Of a DNA stretch of 18,566 nt, positions 15,223 to 18,566 are shown one piece after another. How positions within the stretch are numbered: position 1 is the first letter of the stretch; every line of letters begins with the position of its first letter. The DNA comes from CAZYJD01 sp964647785. Its GTDB lineage: Bacteria; Bacteroidota; Bacteroidia; NS11-12g; UBA9320. Under the pieces are notes generated by a model. The model saw only the letters and a list, made by a program, of their open reading frames with translations, ran no database searches and was not told the origin of the DNA. Made by a program: the position numbers and the translations under genes. The stretch covers positions 1-18,566 of the forward strand of contig CAZYJD010000040.1 of the NCBI GenBank assembly GCA_964647785.1. The letters are read 5' to 3'.

Positions 15223-17760
15223 ATGACCCTGGAAATGTATTGCTTTACCAAGTATTTCTGCATTCTCTCTTCGATTCTTCTCATCTTTCCTTCTCTGAAG
15301 GCGCAGCAAACCAATGCTTTTAATCAATTGGTATCTAAATCCCAATGGGACTCGTTGTTTCCAAATCGGGCAGGCACTTTTGGTGTACATCCGCAAGGCT
15401 ATCAAACTGACTTCTTTTCCTACAAAAACCTTGAAAGGGCCTTGGAAGATATGTCGGATTATTTTGTGGTCATACGCCGTAAAAAATCACTTTGGGGCGA
15501 ATTGATCACCATTACCCGTAAGTCTACCCTTCAGACCTATACCTATTCTAATGTTGACAGTGCCTGGTATCGCAGTAGGATATCCGAAAATATAAGTATT
15601 GTTGATTTTGCTACTTTTCTCAATGAAGCTTCGAATCACAACAACAAACGGGAACTGGCGGCATTTTTGGCCAACATATCAAAAGAGACAACAGGAGGTT
15701 GGCAGCTGCCGGTAGGAGGTGGTAGTGCCGGCGATTATGCAAAATGGGGTCTTTATTTTGTGCATGAAGTGGGCTATAACAGCAGCAACTCCGCAGGTGT
15801 TTATTCTCAGGCACACCAAGAATATCCGCCTAATCCTGCCGTCGGTTATTACGGCCGTGGACCCATACAGCTGTCATGGAACTACAACTATGGTCAGTTC
15901 AGTAAATTTATTTACAACAACAAAAACATCCTTTTAAATTATCCCGATTCCATTCAGGAAAGTGGAGTTTTGGCCTTTAAAAGTGCCATTTGGTTTTGGA
16001 TGATGCCACAATGTCCAAAACCCTCTTGCCACCAAGTGATGCATGATCAATGGAAGAATGACAGCACTTACCAGTCGGCCAAAATGTACAACAAAGGTTT
16101 TGCACATACCAACAATATAATCAATGGTGGTTTGGAGTGTCGCAGTAATTCAAGTTCTTCATTTACCCAAAAAGTGCAGCTTCGATCAGAGCTATATAAA
16201 TTTTACCTGAAGATTTTAGGATTTAATCGCAGCCAAATTGCTGCCGAAGATAGCTTTGGCTATTCCACCCTGTGTTATGAATCAACAAGCCAGGCCATGG
16301 AAAATTATCAAACTTGCGATGTAAAAAACGCTTACTATGGTTCTTTTGGAATTGATAACCAAAAAGCTTGCGGGTCATTTTTATGGATTGATAGCTTGAT
16401 TTATTCACAGTCAACCTCAACGGCATACCATTGCATTAAAAACGGAGATCGAAACGGAAACGATAGCCTGGTTATTTTAAACTTAAGACTTGAAGCGAAT
16501 GCTTGGGGCCATGACACCATTGTTGCATGCGAAAGCTATACTTGGATAGATTCGATCACCTATTATAATTCAACAGATTCGGCAATCAAAATTCATCGCG
16601 GAGCAGCTGCCAACGGTTGCGATAGCATGATTCAATTGCATTTGACCATTCTTGAGCCGGCAGTAAAATATGATACCATTACCACATGCGACAGTTTTCG
16701 ATGGGTGAATGATGTATTATACACCAACTCAGCAGATGTATTAACCTACCGAATGCCGAGCGCTGCCAAAAATGGTTGTGACAGCATTTTGTATTTGCAT
16801 TTGACCATTCTTGAGCCTGCAGTAAGATATGATACCATTACCACATGCGACAGTTTTCGATGGGTGAATGATGTATTATACACCAGTTCATTAGATGTAT
16901 TAACCTACCGAATGCCGAGCGCTGCCGAAAATGGTTGTGACAGCATTTTGTATTTGCATTTGACCATTCTTGAGCCGGCAGTAAGATATGATACCATTAC
17001 CACATGCGACAGTTTTCGCTGGGTGAATGATGCATTATACACCAGTTCAGCGGATACATTCACCTTCCGAATGCCGAACGCTGCCGAAAATGGTTGCGAT
17101 AGTATTTTATACTTAAATCTAACAATAAATCAATCCACAAATGGCATTGATAGTCAGTTTAGTTGTGGCACTTTTCAATGGATTGATGGTAAGACTTATG
17201 AAGAAAATACCAGCAGCGAGTTCTACGCCATAAAAGGGGGAGCAGCGAGCGGTTGCGACTCCATTGTTCAGCTGGTTTTAAAAGTTCAAAGAACCAAAGC
17301 AGAGATAGAACAAGAGGGTAATATGCTAAAAGCACTTAATTCGAGTGGAACTTTTCAATGGGGGCGATGTGAGTCGTTCGGTTTTATTCCCATAGATGGT
17401 GAAAATGGAGCCACTTACACCGTGCTTAGCAATGGCAGTTATGCGTTGGAAGTTTTTAACGAAAGCTGTGCGGATACCTCCGATTGCCTGGAAGTACAAA
17501 TCGCCGGAATACAGTTTGAGAAAGACAAAATAAAATTTCGCATACACCCCAATCCGGCTACCCATGCCTTTTATATCTCTGGCCCTTTGTTAATCAATCA
17601 TTTAACCATAAGCAATTTGCTAGGTGAGGTTGTCTACGATGCCCCATACAACCAAGATCTTATTGTTTTAAACGCGAAAGACTTTACCCCTGGGCTTTAC
17701 TCAATTCAAGTTTTAGCCTCAGACCATCAATACTATTCCTCTTTTTTCTTGGTGCGTTAG
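15223..17760 (+). CDS. Secreted GH19 chitinase with tandem repeats and T9SS domain
   Basis: An 845-residue exported enzyme predicted to cut beta-1,4 bonds in chitin. A signal peptide (about 1-27, ending SLKA) leads to a 100-residue region of unknown role, then the GH19 domain at about 125-335. It has RELAAFLANISKETTGGW with catalytic Glu155, HEVG with Glu182 at the second catalytic position, YYGRGPIQLSWNYNYG (209-224), FKSAIWFWM and TNNIINGGLEC. Residues about 380-690 hold six repeats of about 53 residues (C-x-S-F-x-W ... NGCDS ... L-x-LTI), a cell-surface module widespread in Bacteroidota. Residues 770-845 are a type IX sorting domain (FRIHPNPAT; FTPGLYSIQV). I kept the ATG at 15223; 15235 also gives a good signal peptide. 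The upstream gap is packed with palindromic repeats. The gene stands alone, with no other chitin-use gene beside it. Confidence 0.93.
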   Translation: MTLEMYCFTKYFCILSSILLIFPSLKAQQTNAFNQLVSKSQWDSLFPNRAGTFGVHPQGYQTDFFSYKNLERALEDMSDYFVVIRRKKSLWGELITITRKSTLQTYTYSNVDSAWYRSRISENISIVDFATFLNEASNHNNKRELAAFLANISKETTGGWQLPVGGGSAGDYAKWGLYFVHEVGYNSSNSAGVYSQAHQEYPPNPAVGYYGRGPIQLSWNYNYGQFSKFIYNNKNILLNYPDSIQESGVLAFKSAIWFWMMPQCPKPSCHQVMHDQWKNDSTYQSAKMYNKGFAHTNNIINGGLECRSNSSSSFTQKVQLRSELYKFYLKILGFNRSQIAAEDSFGYSTLCYESTSQAMENYQTCDVKNAYYGSFGIDNQKACGSFLWIDSLIYSQSTSTAYHCIKNGDRNGNDSLVILNLRLEANAWGHDTIVACESYTWIDSITYYNSTDSAIKIHRGAAANGCDSMIQLHLTILEPAVKYDTITTCDSFRWVNDVLYTNSADVLTYRMPSAAKNGCDSILYLHLTILEPAVRYDTITTCDSFRWVNDVLYTSSLDVLTYRMPSAAENGCDSILYLHLTILEPAVRYDTITTCDSFRWVNDALYTSSADTFTFRMPNAAENGCDSILYLNLTINQSTNGIDSQFSCGTFQWIDGKTYEENTSSEFYAIKGGAASGCDSIVQLVLKVQRTKAEIEQEGNMLKALNSSGTFQWGRCESFGFIPIDGENGATYTVLSNGSYALEVFNESCADTSDCLEVQIAGIQFEKDKIKFRIHPNPATHAFYISGPLLINHLTISNLLGEVVYDAPYNQDLIVLNAKDFTPGLYSIQVLASDHQYYSSFFLVR
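16651..17127 (+). repeat. Three near-identical 159-bp tandem repeats inside the chitinase gene
   Basis: Units begin at 16651, 16810 and 16969, each starting CTTGAGCC and coding for 53 residues. Units 1 and 2 differ at about seven positions by my count; unit 3 is more diverged towards its end. More diverged units lie on both sides at the protein level. The high DNA identity points to recent duplication or gene conversion. Confidence 0.9.
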
Positions 17761-17781
17761 CAATGCTGCCATAAAAACCTT

Positions 17782-17804
17782 AGCCCGGATTTGTAAACCG
17801 TGCT
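17782..17804 (+). repeat. REP-like palindrome, copy 8
   Basis: Left arm AGCCCGGATT, loop TGT, right arm AAACCGTGCT, followed by TTTACT. It lies between the convergent chitinase and small secreted protein genes. Confidence 0.75.
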
Positions 17805-17866
17805 TTTACTCAAAACAAATGCAAGTTCATAAGGAGCATCAGAAGTGAGTGAAGTCAACTTCGTTG

Positions 17867-18394
17867 CTACTTCAAAGTGAATACAACTTGTGTAATTTTA
17901 GTTTCCTTGAAAGCTATGGTACAATTAACCGAGGCTGAGCGATCTTTTGATGCGCACATCAATGGAAAAGGGCAAATGAATTCAATGGTGCGAATGGCCG
18001 CAATTGTGGCACTTTTTGTTTCCTTATTGATTTCAGTGTCACCAAGAATTAAATCACCAGTAAAGCTCGTCTCCGGAAAATTATTGTCACCATCCCAGTT
18101 AAAGTTGATTCCAACACCTCTGACAACGCCATCTTTGGTAGCCAAAACTACTCCTATTTCATCATAGAAATAGCTCTTCTCTGCATTACTGCTTTCAACC
18201 ATCCTACTTACTTCCCCCATGATTTCCATCGCTTCCTCAATGCTGGTTTTACTGCTAATCAAATGACCGTTAATCAGTAGTTCGGCATTGCTGTTATATT
18301 CAATATCGATGGAACTGGATTGTGCGGATGCATTGCTGAGTGTGAGGGTGAATAGGGCCATTAACCCCAATGCCCTAAGTGTGAATTTTCTCAT
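17867..18394 (-). CDS. Small secreted protein of unknown function, 175 residues
   Basis: A signal peptide (MRKFTLRALGLMALFTLTLS, then NASA|Q, cleavage after about residue 24) precedes a mature domain of 150 residues. The mature part opens with IDIEYNSNAELLINGHLISS, then an acidic helix SIEEAMEIMGEVSRMVES and a FYDEIGVVLATKDGVVRGVGINF segment that looks like paired beta strands. This resembles small uncharacterised Bacteroidota proteins in which a helix lies between strands, but I cannot name a family. It has no T9SS domain or lipobox, so a periplasmic location is likely. It converges on the chitinase gene, with one palindromic repeat between. Confidence 0.78.
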   Translation of the reverse strand: MRKFTLRALGLMALFTLTLSNASAQSSSIDIEYNSNAELLINGHLISSKTSIEEAMEIMGEVSRMVESSNAEKSYFYDEIGVVLATKDGVVRGVGINFNWDGDNNFPETSFTGDLILGDTEINKETKSATIAAIRTIEFICPFPLMCASKDRSASVNCTIAFKETKITQVVFTLK

Positions 18395-18491
18395 CTTGTT
18401 GTTATTTTTTGAATGAGGCGAAATCTATGACTATTCAACCGTTATTCACTTCAGATCGTTATTGTATTTTTTGATAAACGAGTATCCACTT

Positions 18492-18514
18492 GGCTCAATT
18501 TTGTAATCCGAGCT
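18492..18514 (+). repeat. Diverged REP-like palindrome, copy 9
   Basis: Left arm GGCTCAATTT, loop region TGT, right arm AATCCGAGCT, followed by TTTATT. The left arm is diverged, but GCTC and GAGC still pair, giving T-A where most copies have G.T. Confidence 0.6.
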
Positions 18515-18544
18515 TTTATTGAACAACAAACCAACTTCCAACTT

Positions 18545-18566
18545 AGTGCGGATTTGCAATCCGTGC
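18545..18566 (+). repeat. REP-like palindrome, copy 10 (cut by window edge)
   Basis: AGTGCGGATT, loop TGC, AATCCGTGC, with the last base beyond the window; preceded by CCAACTT. Confidence 0.85.

Noticed and set aside
14996..15226. 76-residue forward ORF through the repeat cluster
   Set aside because: Its sequence is a translation of successive palindrome copies (recurrent LQSVLL), so it is a repeat artefact.

Overview
The window looks like chromosomal DNA of a free-living, polysaccharide-degrading member of the Bacteroidota. The evidence is: two secreted enzymes end in a type IX secretion (Por) sorting domain; signal peptides and a lipobox are common; start codons lack Shine-Dalgarno sequences; and one promoter matches the phylum-specific TTTG-N21-TAnnTTTG form. 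I saw no rRNA, tRNA, CRISPR array, integrase or transposase, and I cannot name the genus from sequence alone.

Layout. (1) Positions 97-5294 are all on the minus strand: a lipoprotein acetolactate-decarboxylase-like protein with a tiny two-helix membrane ORF directly behind it, a SAM-dependent methyltransferase overlapping by four bases a secreted GH16 beta-glucanase, and a SulP anion transporter with a STAS domain. (2) Positions 5295-5856 hold no intact large gene, but contain what may be a broken small gene that ends seven bases before a strong intrinsic terminator. (3) Positions 5878-9129 encode a 1083-residue exported beta-propeller (BNR/sortilin type) protein, convergent with an outer-membrane beta-barrel protein (9272-10096). 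(4) Positions 10310-14745 form a nucleic-acid-processing block: an unrecognised 229-residue protein, a DUF2779 protein joining a Cas4-like nuclease to a predicted DEDD exonuclease, a divergent WYL-domain regulator, and a uracil/hypoxanthine-DNA-glycosylase-like protein. (5) Positions 15223-17760 encode a T9SS-exported GH19 chitinase with a stack of 53-residue repeats, followed by a small secreted protein of unknown function.

From about 9.1 kb to the right edge, most gaps between genes contain copies of one short imperfect palindrome (arms AGCGCGGATT and AATCCGTGCT around a 3-base loop). All copies face the same way, whatever the gene direction. They are densest at 14956-15120, just upstream of the chitinase. 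This is a dispersed REP-like family whose mobilising enzyme is not in the window.

Functionally the window combines glycan use (GH16, GH19), envelope proteins, anion uptake and a DNA-processing block. The best candidate for an undescribed system is that block at 10.3-14.7 kb: a WYL regulator next to a Cas4/exonuclease fusion and a glycosylase-like protein with an unusual active-site motif suggests phage defence or DNA-damage handling. That reading rests on neighbourhood and motifs only.
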